In this document: positions 1 to 8,680 of the stretch, piece after piece
Layout: the number at the start of each line of letters is the position of its first letter
Position numbering within the stretch: the stretch's first letter is position 1
Source: an uncultured Parabacteroides sp.
Lineage (GTDB): Bacteria > Bacteroidota > Bacteroidia > Bacteroidales > Tannerellaceae
NCBI GenBank assembly: GCA_944325355.1
Contig: CALUZS010000002.1
Span: 124,001-188,000 of the forward strand
Direction of reading: 5' to 3'
Length of the DNA: 64,000 bases
Program-made: the position numbers and the translations under genes
Notes under the pieces: model-generated
Told to the model about the DNA's origin: nothing
Seen by the model: only the letters and a program-made list of their open reading frames with translations
Database searches by the model: none

Positions 1-246
1 TACCAACCGGGATGGACTGCAACCATTGACGGGAAAGAAACGCCCCATTTCCGTGCGGACTGGATTTTGCGCGGCCTGAAAATCCCGGCAGGAGAACATC
101 AGATAGTCTTTGAGTTTCGCCCGAAAGGGTATATCATCGCCGCCAACGTGGAAGCATACAGCAGTTTTTTCATCTTGCTGTTGCTGATAGGCGCTGTCGG
201 ATACTCTCTATGGAAAAAGATTAAAAACAACCAGGCTGAAAAATAA
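1..246 (+). CDS. YfhO-like membrane protein, C-terminal fragment
   Basis: The window opens inside a reading frame that ends with TAA at 244-246, giving the last 81 residues of a protein. The fragment has a short beta-rich stretch (WTATIDGKE, then LKIPAGEHQIVFEFRP) followed by one hydrophobic segment (SSFFILLLLIGAVGYSLW) and a basic tail. This layout matches the C-terminus of YfhO-family membrane proteins, large multi-spanning proteins of Bacteroidetes and Firmicutes linked to lipid-bound sugar transfer. The identification rests on the tail only, so the family is likely but the function is not shown. Confidence 0.55.
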   Translation, partial: YQPGWTATIDGKETPHFRADWILRGLKIPAGEHQIVFEFRPKGYIIAANVEAYSSFFILLLLIGAVGYSLWKKIKNNQAEK

Positions 247-261
247 AAGAAAAAGAATCCG

Positions 262-269
262 TATCTTTG
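262..269 (+). promoter_or_regulatory. Bacteroidetes -7 promoter motif upstream of ychF
   Basis: TATCTTTG matches the Bacteroidetes -7 consensus TAnnTTTG and lies 28 nt before the ychF ATG. No clear TTTG box is seen about 20 nt upstream, so only the -7 element is supported. Confidence 0.5.
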
Positions 270-297
270 TCGCTCAAAATACGAAAATTATACAGAC

Positions 298-1401
298 ATG
301 GCATTACAATGCGGTATCGTAGGACTTCCTAATGTAGGAAAATCAACACTTTTCAATTGCTTGTCGAATGCAAAAGCGCAATCGGCAAATTTCCCTTTCT
401 GCACCATTGAACCAAATGTAGGTGTAATCACCGTTCCTGATGAACGATTGAACAAACTGGCGGAGCTCGTCCATCCGCAGAAAATCGTACCGACCACCGT
501 AGAAATCGTGGATATTGCAGGATTGGTAAAAGGAGCAAGCAAGGGAGAAGGATTGGGAAACAAATTCCTCGCAAACATCCGAGAAACAGATGCAATCATA
601 CATGTGCTCCGTTGTTTCGACGATAACAACATCGTCCATGTGGACGGCAGCGTGAATCCTGTCCGCGACAAAGAGATTATTGATGCTGAATTACAGCTGA
701 AAGATCTGGAGACTGTAGAGAGCCGGATTACCAAAGTACAAAAACAGGCACAAACCGGAGGAGACAAACAAGCGAAACAGGTTTATGAAGTTTTGTTGCA
801 ATATAAAGAGGCATTGGAACAGGGAAAAAGTGCACGAACCGTCACGTTTGAGTCGAAAGAGGAGCAAAAAATAGCACACGACCTGTTCTTGTTGACAAGC
901 AAACCGGTCTTGTACGTCTGCAACGTAGACGAACAAAGCGCCGTGACGGGTAACAGCTACGTAGACGCCGTGCGCGAAGTTGTCAAAGACGAAAATGCAG
1001 AGATTTTGGTCGTAGCCGCCAAGATAGAGAGCGAAATCGCAGAGTTCGATAACTACGAGGAGCGGCAGATGTTCTTACAGGAAATCGGATTGGAAGAGTC
1101 GGGTGTCAACCGGTTAATCAAATCGGCATACAAACTGTTGAACCTTGAAACATTCCTTACTGCCGGCGAGCAGGAAGTGAGGGCGTGGACCTACCGGAAA
1201 GGATGGAAAGCACCGCAATGCGCCGGGGTGATTCATACCGACTTCGAAAAAGGATTCATCCGTGCCGAAGTTATCAAATATGCAGATTATATCGCATACG
1301 GTTCGGAAACGGCCGTAAAAGAAGCCGGAAAGATGAGTGTAGAAGGCAAGGAATATGTTGTACAGGACGGCGACATCATGCACTTCCGTTTCAATGTCTG
1401 A
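298..1401 (+). CDS. ychF: Ribosome-binding ATPase YchF (Obg-family)
   Basis: The 367-residue protein is a full-length YchF, a P-loop NTPase of the Obg family that prefers ATP and binds ribosomes in the cytoplasm. The G1 loop GLPNVGKST is at residues 8-16, the switch/G3 region DIAGLVKGASKGEGLGNKF near residues 72-90, and the NVDE motif replacing the usual NKxD lies near residue 210, which is the family hallmark. The C-terminal TGS domain (residues about 280-367) includes WTYRKGWKAPQCAGVIH. The start at ATG 298 follows a -7 promoter motif. It is probably monocistronic, because a strong palindromic terminator follows. Identification is secure. Confidence 0.96.
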   Translation: MALQCGIVGLPNVGKSTLFNCLSNAKAQSANFPFCTIEPNVGVITVPDERLNKLAELVHPQKIVPTTVEIVDIAGLVKGASKGEGLGNKFLANIRETDAIIHVLRCFDDNNIVHVDGSVNPVRDKEIIDAELQLKDLETVESRITKVQKQAQTGGDKQAKQVYEVLLQYKEALEQGKSARTVTFESKEEQKIAHDLFLLTSKPVLYVCNVDEQSAVTGNSYVDAVREVVKDENAEILVVAAKIESEIAEFDNYEERQMFLQEIGLEESGVNRLIKSAYKLLNLETFLTAGEQEVRAWTYRKGWKAPQCAGVIHTDFEKGFIRAEVIKYADYIAYGSETAVKEAGKMSVEGKEYVVQDGDIMHFRFNV

Positions 1402-1448
1402 CCCTCTGCTGAAAACCGTAAGCAAAGATACGAAACAATAAAAAGAGA

Positions 1449-1488
1449 GAGAGTGCAAGAACGGTACCGTTCTTGCACTCTCCTTTTT
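1449..1488. terminator. Bidirectional terminator between ychF and the peroxidase gene
   Basis: Bases 1449-1465 and 1466-1482 form a perfect 17-bp inverted repeat centred on GGTACC, followed by CTTTTT on the plus strand and preceded by an A-rich run. It sits between two converging genes and should stop transcription in both directions. Confidence 0.85.
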
Positions 1489-1516
1489 ATATCTATCCTA
1501 TTAAATGGAATACCGT

Positions 1517-2917
1517 TTACTTAGTCTGGTTTACGTTTACCAGCACTTTTCCGTTATATTCTCCCGTAAGAGCTTTCAAATAGCTCTCTACTTTACGTGC
1601 ATCCTCTTCCGACATTTCACGCCCCACCTGGTATTTTGACATCATGGTTATGGCTTGTTCAAGTGTCTCAACGCTACCGTCGTGATAATAAGGGTATGTA
1701 AGCGCCACATTCCGCAAGGTTGGCGTCTTGAAACGATAGCGATCCCGCTCCACTTTCGTTTGAGCCCAACGGCCGTTGTCGCCATCCGTCAGCCCTGATT
1801 TCTCGGTCAACTCCCGGTCTTCAAAGTAATTTGCGCGCTGCCCCATCAGCTCGTATGTCAGTCCGCCCATATTGACACCGGCATGACAAGTAGCACAATT
1901 AAACTCCTTAAAGAGCGCATATCCCTCTACCTGCTCATCCGTCATCGCATTCTTTTCACCTTTCAGATAGCGGTCGAATGCGGAATTCGGAGTGACCAGT
2001 GTCTTCTCAAATTCAGCGATGGCATCAGTGATAGTTGCTTGGCTCAACCCTTCCGGATAAACAGCTGTAAAACGGGAAACAAAAGCTTTGTCTGCCGACA
2101 ACCGGGCAACGATTTCATCAAATGAACCACAGCCCATTTCTACCGGATTCAAAGGAGGACCACCGGCCTGCTCTGCCAACGTCCCTGCACGTCCATCCCA
2201 GAACTGCACGAAATTGAAGCAGGCGTTATAGACAGTTGGGGCATTTACGCCACCGAGCTGTCCCTTGATACCGACAGAATAGCGTTTGTTATCTACCCCT
2301 CCCATATCCAGTCCGTGGCAAGTAGCACACGAAATCGTACCGTCGGCTGAGAGACGAGTATCGTGATACAAGTCATTCCCCAATGCAGCCTTATGCTCAT
2401 CGTAAGCAATCTTGTCAGGTATCGGACGTATCGGCTCGTTGGCGAACTCCGCAGCAGCCAACGTGTTCGGGTAAAACGTCCCGCGAATATCTTTTACAGC
2501 ATTCATCACCCGGTCATGCTTGGTTCCCGTAATCGATGCGCCCCAATGAATTATCGAATATTGCCCCAATGGCATCGAACCATCGGCAATACTACGTTCC
2601 ACTTTTGCCAAATCGACTTCGTTCGGGACAGTACCTTGCTTCATCGCGTCCATGAACGGCGCAATATCGAACGAAGCATAACCATCTTCCACATGTTTGC
2701 CGATTAAATCCTTTACTACGGGTATCTGGGCATAAAAAGGCAAATCCGGATTTTCCGAATGACAAGCCAAACATCCACCGTCCGTCAATATCTTCACCAT
2801 CTGCTCATTGGCTGGCAAATCAGCAGAAGGCGCCACATTCACAGCCCGGTAAACAACGACAAGAGCAACAACCGCTCCTATCAAAACCAATAACCATTTT
2901 GTTGTACCTTTTTTCAT
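1517..2917 (-). CDS. Tri-haem cytochrome c peroxidase (MauG/CcpA family)
   Basis: This 466-residue protein should reduce hydrogen peroxide with electrons from c-type cytochromes or quinol in the periplasm. One N-terminal membrane segment (residues about 8-25) anchors it. Three CxxCH haem c motifs are present at residues 49-53 (CLACH), 197-201 (CATCH) and 341-345 (CATCH). The last two belong to the classical di-haem peroxidase domain. The first lies in an extra N-terminal haem-binding domain containing IHWGASITGTKHDR, an arrangement known from three-haem peroxidases. It stands alone, divergent from the rhamnosidase gene and convergent with ychF. Assignment to the family is firm; the electron donor is not known. 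Confidence 0.9.
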   Translation of the reverse strand: MKKGTTKWLLVLIGAVVALVVVYRAVNVAPSADLPANEQMVKILTDGGCLACHSENPDLPFYAQIPVVKDLIGKHVEDGYASFDIAPFMDAMKQGTVPNEVDLAKVERSIADGSMPLGQYSIIHWGASITGTKHDRVMNAVKDIRGTFYPNTLAAAEFANEPIRPIPDKIAYDEHKAALGNDLYHDTRLSADGTISCATCHGLDMGGVDNKRYSVGIKGQLGGVNAPTVYNACFNFVQFWDGRAGTLAEQAGGPPLNPVEMGCGSFDEIVARLSADKAFVSRFTAVYPEGLSQATITDAIAEFEKTLVTPNSAFDRYLKGEKNAMTDEQVEGYALFKEFNCATCHAGVNMGGLTYELMGQRANYFEDRELTEKSGLTDGDNGRWAQTKVERDRYRFKTPTLRNVALTYPYYHDGSVETLEQAITMMSKYQVGREMSEEDARKVESYLKALTGEYNGKVLVNVNQTK

Positions 2918-3022
2918 AACTTCTGACGTTTTTAGTTAATCCTATCTATTTGACGGAGTAAAAGTACGGATATTTATTAGAACATCGAACTCATAAAAAA
3001 AGAAATAAAAGGAACTTCAACC

Positions 3023-3053
3023 TTTGCGGTATTTATGAATTTAGCTATTTTTA
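3023..3053 (+). promoter_or_regulatory. Likely promoter of the rhamnosidase gene
   Basis: TTTG at 3023-3026 and TATTTTTA at 3046-3053 (one mismatch to TAnnTTTG) are separated by 19 nt, the usual Bacteroidetes spacing, and lie 33 nt before the ATG at 3087. Confidence 0.5.
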
Positions 3054-3086
3054 CATGTAGAAATCTAAAACATAAATACTTTGCAA

Positions 3087-5858
3087 ATGAAAAAGACATA
3101 TTTTTTTGCAACTGTACTCGCTCTTTCCATCGGAGTGGCAAGTGCATCCCCAGTCAAGGTAAGCCACCTTACATGCGAACACATCTCCAATCCAATAGGA
3201 ATTGGCATTGCCGAGCCGCAACTAAGCTGGCAAATGCAGGCAAACGGACGAGGAGAGAAACAAACCGCCTATGAAATCATGGTGTCGACCGATTCGTTGA
3301 AGCTCCTGCAAGGCAAATCGCTTGTCTGGAAAAGCGGAAAGCAGACATCCGGGGAAAGCATCAACATACCTTATCGCGGTAAAAAACTGTCGCCATTCAC
3401 CCGATACTATTGGAAAGTAAGGATATATGACAGCCGGGGGGAAGCATCCGAGTGGAGCGACATCGCATGGTGGGAAACCTCGATGTTGTCGGAAGCCGAC
3501 TGGAGTGCCGAATGGATTTACGATGGCAGCAAAGCTCCGGAACAGGTTGCCGACTTCTACAAAGATAACCCAGCTCCCCAGTTCCGGAAAACGTTTACTA
3601 CCAACAACGAGGATATACGCAGCGCACGGCTATACATCACCGGAATCGGTTACTACGAAGCGACCCTGAATGGGCAACGGGTGGGCGACCGTATGCTCGA
3701 CCCGGGCTGGACCAACTACGACAAAGAGATTTTATACAGTAGCTACGATGTGACATCCTTGGTACAATCGGGGGAAAACTGCATAGGTGTCATCTTGGGC
3801 AACGGCTTTTACAACCCCACTCCGATGCCTATCTTTCGCAACCTGCGCGAATACCTTACCATCGGGCAACCCTGCCTGAAAGCGCAGCTGCGCATCACCT
3901 ATGTAAACGGAAAGACGGAAACCATTATCTCTGATGAGAGCTGGAGGTTCGCCCCCGGGCCCATTCTAAGGAACAACGTCTATCTTGGCGAGCATTATGA
4001 TGCACGCAAAGAGCTTCCGGGATGGGATTTGCCGACATTCGATGATACACAATGGCAACATGCCGTCCTTGCTACGCATGCCCCGAAAGGAAAGCTTACC
4101 TCGCAGATGCAACCGCCTGTACGTATCCGGGAAGTAATCCGTCCGGTACGTATGACAGAGACACGGAAAGGTGAGTTTGTCTTCGACATGGGACAAAATT
4201 TCGCCGGAGTCGTCAGACTGAAAGTCAAAGGGGAAAAAGGAACAAAAATAACCATCCGCTATGGAGAAGATATCTATTCCGATGGAAGCCTGAACGTCAT
4301 GACCTCCGTGGCTGGGCAACAGAAACGGGTATGGGATGCCGACCGTTCGGCTCCAGGACAGCCGCAAACAGCATGGCAAGAGGACAGCTACACGTTGAAA
4401 GGCGAAGGGGAAGAGATTTGGATGCCCAAATTCACTTTTCACGGTTTCCGGTACGTGGAAATCACCGGTTGGCAAGGGCGTCCGACACTCCAAGACATCG
4501 AAGGGATACGCTTAGCCGGAGATTTGAAGAATACCGGTCATTTCACCTGTTCGAATCCGCTACTGAACCAACTGCATAAGGTACTCGACTATACGTTCCT
4601 AAGCAATGTTTTCAGTGTCGAATCAGATTGCCCGGCACGGGAGAAGTTCGGTTACGGTGGTGACATCGTAGGCGTTTCCCGCACCTTCTGCTATTTTTAT
4701 GACATGCAAAATTTCTATGCCAAAGCGGTACGCGACTTTGCAAACGACCAACGCCCCAGTGGCGGGATAACCGAGACAGCACCGTACAATGGCATCGCTG
4801 ACCAAGGGCTAGGCGAGGATTCCGGTCCTATCGGCTGGCAGTTGGCGTTCGCATTCCTGCAAAAGCAGTTATATGAGTATTACGGGGACATCCGAATCAT
4901 CGAGCAATATTATCCTGCCCTGAAAAAGCAAGTAGAATTTCTGCGTAGCGTCTCCAAAGAACATCTGATAGACCGTTGTATCAACGACCACGAGAGTTTG
5001 GATTCACGCATCCCGGAGTTTTTCGCCTCAGCGCATTATTACCACCACGCCGTGTTGATTGCCGAATTTGCAAAGCTGACAGGACGCGAAAAAGATGCGG
5101 AAGATTACAACGCACTTGCGGAAAACATCAAAGCGGCATTCATCAAACGTTTCGTACATAGCGGTGATGGTGTTGTGGGAAACAGAACCGCTGCAGACCA
5201 AGCGTTTGCGTTGTATTACAACCTTATCCCGGAAAGTGAACGGAATGCGGTTGTCTCCCAGCTGCTCGAAGCCATTGACGCCAACGGCGGACACAACACC
5301 TCCGGCATCTTCGGAACGCCGGCTGTTTTGACAGTGCTGACAGACCTCAACCGGAATGATATTGCTTATGAGATGGCATGCAAAACGGATTTCCCGGGCT
5401 GGGGACACATGTTGGCATCAGGTGCGACTACCTTGTGGGAGACCTGGAAGTATTCCGACAACATCTATTCGCACAACCACCCAATGTTCGGAAGCGTAGG
5501 CGAATGGATGTACCGGGCTTTAGGAGGAATACGCGCCGCTGCTCCTGGCTTCAAAGAGATAATCATCAGGCCGCTTCCGGCAGGCGACTTGAAATGGGTA
5601 GATTGCTCCTATAACTCGGTATATGGAGAGATTTCCAGCGCATGGAAAATAGAGAACGGCAAGTTCCGGTTAGATGTGACGATTCCGGCAAACACCTCCG
5701 CCAAGATTTATATCCCGGAACAATATGGTTTCAACATCACGGAAAGCGGTATCCCTGCCAACGAAGCGGAAGGCATCAAACGGGTTGCAGACGAAAAGGG
5801 ATTTATCGTTTTTGAAACAATAGCCGGAAGTTACCGTTTCGAAGGAAACAGGCAGTAG
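3087..5858 (+). CDS. Alpha-L-rhamnosidase, GH78
   Basis: The 923-residue protein should hydrolyse terminal alpha-L-rhamnose from plant or bacterial glycans in the periplasm or at the surface. A signal peptide (KKTYFFATVLALSIGVASA) precedes a multi-domain GH78 layout: an N-terminal beta-sandwich, beta-sandwich domains containing YITGIGYYEATLNGQRVGD, and the (alpha/alpha)6 catalytic domain with ESDCPAREKFGYGGD near residue 512 and GATTLWETW near residue 780. These carry the acidic residues conserved in the family. ATG 3087 is preferred to the TTG two codons upstream because it directly begins a basic signal-peptide n-region. No SusC/SusD pair is adjacent, so it is not in a recognisable polysaccharide utilisation locus in this window. 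Confidence 0.93.
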   Translation: MKKTYFFATVLALSIGVASASPVKVSHLTCEHISNPIGIGIAEPQLSWQMQANGRGEKQTAYEIMVSTDSLKLLQGKSLVWKSGKQTSGESINIPYRGKKLSPFTRYYWKVRIYDSRGEASEWSDIAWWETSMLSEADWSAEWIYDGSKAPEQVADFYKDNPAPQFRKTFTTNNEDIRSARLYITGIGYYEATLNGQRVGDRMLDPGWTNYDKEILYSSYDVTSLVQSGENCIGVILGNGFYNPTPMPIFRNLREYLTIGQPCLKAQLRITYVNGKTETIISDESWRFAPGPILRNNVYLGEHYDARKELPGWDLPTFDDTQWQHAVLATHAPKGKLTSQMQPPVRIREVIRPVRMTETRKGEFVFDMGQNFAGVVRLKVKGEKGTKITIRYGEDIYSDGSLNVMTSVAGQQKRVWDADRSAPGQPQTAWQEDSYTLKGEGEEIWMPKFTFHGFRYVEITGWQGRPTLQDIEGIRLAGDLKNTGHFTCSNPLLNQLHKVLDYTFLSNVFSVESDCPAREKFGYGGDIVGVSRTFCYFYDMQNFYAKAVRDFANDQRPSGGITETAPYNGIADQGLGEDSGPIGWQLAFAFLQKQLYEYYGDIRIIEQYYPALKKQVEFLRSVSKEHLIDRCINDHESLDSRIPEFFASAHYYHHAVLIAEFAKLTGREKDAEDYNALAENIKAAFIKRFVHSGDGVVGNRTAADQAFALYYNLIPESERNAVVSQLLEAIDANGGHNTSGIFGTPAVLTVLTDLNRNDIAYEMACKTDFPGWGHMLASGATTLWETWKYSDNIYSHNHPMFGSVGEWMYRALGGIRAAAPGFKEIIIRPLPAGDLKWVDCSYNSVYGEISSAWKIENGKFRLDVTIPANTSAKIYIPEQYGFNITESGIPANEAEGIKRVADEKGFIVFETIAGSYRFEGNRQ

Positions 5859-5905
5859 CCCAACAAAAAGCTCATATTCCTTTTACATTACAAATAAATA
5901 ACAAC

Positions 5906-5943
5906 TTCCCCTTGCAGCCGACAAGTGCCGATTGCAAGGGGAA
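5906..5943. terminator. Bidirectional hairpin terminator
   Basis: TTCCCCTTGCA at 5906-5916 pairs exactly with TGCAAGGGGAA at 5933-5943, between the converging rhamnosidase and cupin genes. Confidence 0.75.
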
Positions 5944-5957
5944 ATTCCTTATACATA

Positions 5958-6407
5958 TTACCAATTCACAGGTTCATTCAAAATCACTCCGTCTGTAGCA
6001 TCGTCTGTCGTGAACGTCGACCCTCGGTATTGCACACACAACATTACCAACGGCGTACTCCCGTTATTGCGTACGGAACGACGACCCTCGGGAGAGACAC
6101 GTACTACACTCCCTTCACAAACAGGGAAGACCTGTCCGTCTACTTGAAACTCACCCGTTCCACCCAAGAAGAAATAGAGCTCTTCATGTTGTTTGTGCGT
6201 ATGCAGGAAACCGGTCTCCGTTCCCGGCTGAAACAGCTGGAAAGAGAAATCCGCACCCGTAGCTCCGAGCACGCCCCCACCAAACACCTTACCGGGTATT
6301 TTCACCTCGGGACCAAGTTCCAACAAATAGTTACCCAGTTCACTCAATTTACCGAAATCGACCGCGCTGACATTCTTTGCCTTCACAATCATTTCTGCCT
6401 GTTTCAT
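5958..6407 (-). CDS. Cupin-domain protein
   Basis: A 149-residue small beta-barrel protein of the cupin superfamily. The first cupin motif is visible around residues 74-95 (HTHKQHEELYFFLGGTGEF, with His, His and Glu metal ligands) and the second around residues 105-115 (VCEGSVVRVSPEGRRSVRN), where the usual metal-binding His is replaced by Arg. Proteins of this size act as metal-dependent isomerases, dioxygenases or sugar-binding proteins, and no specific substrate can be read from the sequence. It lies alone between two intergenic regions and has its own promoter-like motif 67 nt upstream. Confidence 0.8.
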   Translation of the reverse strand: MKQAEMIVKAKNVSAVDFGKLSELGNYLLELGPEVKIPGKVFGGGVLGATGADFSFQLFQPGTETGFLHTHKQHEELYFFLGGTGEFQVDGQVFPVCEGSVVRVSPEGRRSVRNNGSTPLVMLCVQYRGSTFTTDDATDGVILNEPVNW

Positions 6408-6473
6408 TGTTCTTTTCTTTTTACGGTTAATTTACTAATTTTACATCGTATTGTCGATTTCTTTCCGACAATG

Positions 6474-6505
6474 CAAAACTATATAGTATTTATTTATTAT
6501 ACAAT
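6474..6505 (-). promoter_or_regulatory. Likely cupin promoter
   Basis: On the minus strand TAGTTTTG (6474-6481) fits TAnnTTTG exactly. ATTG at 6502-6505, 20 nt upstream, is a one-mismatch match to the TTTG box. Confidence 0.5.
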
Positions 6506-6650
6506 AAGTTACAAATTTGAAACTTAGTTACCTCCAACTCACTTTCAGTAGAAAACAAAAAGTTACGACGGCAAAAAAATTAGAAAAAAAATTGACTTGC
6601 TTGCCAAAACAAACAGTAACGCTTTTATCAGGAACAAGGGGGAAACACGA

Positions 6651-6683
6651 AAAAAGGATAATGCAGAAAAAGGCATCCTTTTT
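6651..6683 (+). promoter_or_regulatory. Leader hairpin before the DUF4252-sigma operon
   Basis: AAAAAGGAT (6651-6659) pairs with ATCCTTTTT (6675-6683). The downstream arm ends in a T-run, so the structure could act as an attenuator or weak terminator upstream of the operon. Confidence 0.35.
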
Positions 6684-6776
6684 GTAACAAACCCGCAATT
6701 ACTTCGTCTATTATGTGAAAGCGGTTCGAAAGAGCTCACGGACATTTTCAATGAACACATCAAAAACATCTGTAAA

Positions 6777-7226
6777 ATGAAAAAATATCTGATAATATTA
6801 GCCTTGATTTCCGCCTGTCAGATGACATTTGCCGAAAACAGCGTACAAGAAATCTTCTCCCGCTTCTCAAAAATGGAGAATGCGACCGTCGTAAAACTGG
6901 GTACGGTTCCCATGGCATTGGCAAGACTCTTCACCGACACGCACGGAGTAAAAAGCCTAAAAGTCTTAGAACTTGATGAATGCAATGAACAAACACGGCA
7001 GGATTTTGCCAAAGCGATACAGGAACTCGACACCAAGAAGTATGAACCGTTAGTCTCCGTAAACGAAAAAGGGGAAAAGGTTCGGATTCTCGTCAATATC
7101 GAAAAAGATTATATCCGCGAACTGGTAATACTGGGCTGTGAAAACACAGAATGTTATCTGGTACACCTGACCGGAAAAATCAAACCGGATGATATTCAAA
7201 CCGTTGTAAACGATAACGACAAATGA
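6777..7226 (+). CDS. DUF4252-like exported protein, first gene of sigma operon
   Basis: A 149-residue protein with an N-terminal signal peptide (MKKYLIILALISACQMTFA) and then a compact alpha/beta domain containing SRFSKMENATVVKLG and VLELDECNEQTRQDF. It resembles the DUF4252 family of Bacteroidetes, whose function is unknown. A lipobox-like LISAC within the signal peptide leaves open a lipoprotein fate. The ATG at 6777 is chosen over an upstream in-frame start because it begins the signal peptide. Its stop overlaps the start of the sigma-factor gene by 4 nt (7223-7226), so the two are translationally coupled. Confidence 0.75.
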   Translation: MKKYLIILALISACQMTFAENSVQEIFSRFSKMENATVVKLGTVPMALARLFTDTHGVKSLKVLELDECNEQTRQDFAKAIQELDTKKYEPLVSVNEKGEKVRILVNIEKDYIRELVILGCENTECYLVHLTGKIKPDDIQTVVNDNDK

Positions 7227-7732
7227 GACTGAACGCAGACAGTTTCAAAGCGATTTACTATCCGTTACACGCCAAGTTATACCGCATCGCTTATGCACTG
7301 ACAGGGAATCAGGCAGATGCTGAAGACATTCTCCAAGACGTTTACACCACGCTTTGGGCAAAAAGAGAAACACTTGCCGAAATCAGCAACCCGGAAGCTT
7401 TTTGCATCACGCTGGTAAAAAACCGCTGTCTTGACATACTACGAAGCAGCAACCGGCATCCGGAAGAAGCAATAGAGGAACATCTCGGAAATGCATCGGA
7501 CAGCACGCCGGAAAAAATATTGGAGGAGCAGGAAAAAATCAGTATCGTCCGCTCTCTGATAGAAAAACTGCCACTTCGGCAACAGCAAGTCATAAGGCTC
7601 CAAGCCATCGAGAATTGCAGTTACGAGGAGATCGAGCAGATAACCGGACTAAGCAACGGGAATATCCGTACGCTTTTGTCGAGGATAAGAAAGCAGTTAA
7701 AAGAACAATTAGAAAAAGCATATCGATTATGA
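7223..7732 (+). CDS. RNA polymerase sigma-70 factor, ECF type
   Basis: The 169-residue protein is a group IV (extracytoplasmic function) sigma factor. Region 2 spans residues about 10-75, with DAEDILQDVYTTLW as its core and KNRCLDILRS at its end. Region 4, a helix-turn-helix, spans residues about 110-165 with LPLRQQQVIRLQAIENCSYEEIEQ split by the turn before GLSNGNIRTLLSRIRKQL. It overlaps its neighbours on both sides (ATGA junctions at 7223 and 7729), so sigma factor, downstream membrane protein and the two DUF4252 genes form one operon. The downstream gene product is the likely anti-sigma factor. The stimulus is unknown. Confidence 0.92.
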   Translation: MRLNADSFKAIYYPLHAKLYRIAYALTGNQADAEDILQDVYTTLWAKRETLAEISNPEAFCITLVKNRCLDILRSSNRHPEEAIEEHLGNASDSTPEKILEEQEKISIVRSLIEKLPLRQQQVIRLQAIENCSYEEIEQITGLSNGNIRTLLSRIRKQLKEQLEKAYRL

Positions 7733-8151
7733 AAGAACAAGAGGTAGACAAACTTATACAAGATGCACTGAAAGAAGACATGAAACTTCCGGAGGGGCTG
7801 TCGGAGCGCTTGGAAAAGCATATCGACCGGATTACCTCGGAAAAAACGCCAAAAAGCATACAGAAACATTTACGGCTTTCGACCATCATGCTCCGTGCCG
7901 GAAGTATCGCTGCATCCTTGCTGCTTTGCATCGGCATCTATAATTGGCTGGAAAAGCAACGTACACCCAAAAGTACAGAGTTGTTGACCGATACGTTTAC
8001 CGACCCGGCAGATGCCGAACGCGCATTGGAAAAGACGTTCCTGTACATCTCTGAAAAGATGGAAAAGGGGTTCAAAGAGACAGAGAAAGTCCAACAGAAA
8101 TTGGGAAAAACAAAAGAAACTATCAATGACATATTAAACCCATCGTTATGA
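7729..8151 (+). CDS. Single-pass membrane protein, probable anti-sigma factor
   Basis: A 140-residue protein with a cytoplasmic acidic/basic helical N-terminus (EVDKLIQDALKEDMKLPEGL), one transmembrane segment near residues 57-70 (LRAGSIAASLLLCIGIYNWL) and an extracytoplasmic coiled-coil-like tail rich in Lys and Glu. No zinc-binding HxxxCxxC motif is seen. The topology and the position directly after an ECF sigma gene, with a 4-nt overlap, suggest an anti-sigma factor. This is inference from context, since the sequence itself matches no family I recognise. The start at 7729 is fixed by the coupling overlap; an upstream in-frame ATG at 7615 lies inside the sigma gene. Confidence 0.65.
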   Translation: MKEQEVDKLIQDALKEDMKLPEGLSERLEKHIDRITSEKTPKSIQKHLRLSTIMLRAGSIAASLLLCIGIYNWLEKQRTPKSTELLTDTFTDPADAERALEKTFLYISEKMEKGFKETEKVQQKLGKTKETINDILNPSL

Positions 8152-8618
8152 AAACAAAAGATATTCTATTTTTACTATTCTTGTTTTGTGCAACAACAAT
8201 TGCACAGGCACAAGACCTCGATTCCTTTTACAAAAAATATTCCGACAAGGAAGGAATAACCGCCGTATATATCTCCAAAAACATGCTCAATTTAGCAGGA
8301 GGACAGAACTTCGGGAATACGGGAAACATCAACTTTAAAGCCCTAAGCGGAAAAGTAGAGTCGGTACAAATCCTTACCTCCGAAAAAGGGAAGGTAAAGG
8401 ACGAACTTGCCAAAGAGATTTCAGCTATAACAAAAAATGGTTATGAAATGCTGATGCAGGTGAAAGATGAGGGCGAACAAGTGGATTTCTACGTCAAAAA
8501 CAAATCGGATAAAACCATTTCAGAGTTCATTATTTCCGTAAACGGTCCCGACGAAACCGCATTTATCCGCATCACCGGAGCATTTACCATGGATGATCTG
8601 CGCGAACTTATTAAGTAA
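8148..8618 (+). CDS. DUF4252-domain exported protein
   Basis: A 156-residue protein with a signal peptide (MKTKDILFLLFLFCATTIAQA) followed by a DUF4252-like domain with FYKKYSDKEGITAVYISKNML and a C-terminal ITGAFTMDDLREL. It is a distant paralogue of the first gene in this operon: both have a short beta strand after the signal peptide, a central helix pair and an ITG/LTGK-type strand before the C-terminus. DUF4252 proteins often sit next to sigma/anti-sigma pairs in Bacteroidetes. Their role is not established; a stress-responsive envelope protein controlled by its own sigma factor is the likely reading. Confidence 0.8.
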   Translation: MKTKDILFLLFLFCATTIAQAQDLDSFYKKYSDKEGITAVYISKNMLNLAGGQNFGNTGNINFKALSGKVESVQILTSEKGKVKDELAKEISAITKNGYEMLMQVKDEGEQVDFYVKNKSDKTISEFIISVNGPDETAFIRITGAFTMDDLRELIK

Positions 8619-8680
8619 TCTTAAAAAAAATGCCCGTCGATTGAAAAGCTTTATCCGGCTGTCAATCACGTATTCAGGAC

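Larger units (their letters stand above)
6408..6776. other. 369-bp intergenic region, divergent promoters and a leader hairpin
   Basis: This gap separates the divergent cupin gene and the sigma-factor operon. It holds a promoter-like pair for the cupin (6474-6505), a small inverted repeat ATTGTCG...CGACAAT (about 6450-6472) and an A/T-flanked hairpin at 6651-6683. An open frame runs into the DUF4252 gene from 6597, but its extra 60 residues are basic and low-quality, and the signal peptide begins at 6777, so it is treated as leader sequence. Confidence 0.55.

Noticed and set aside
6597..6776. Upstream 60-codon extension of the DUF4252 gene
   Set aside because: It is basic and low-complexity, crosses a hairpin, and the signal peptide begins at 6777.
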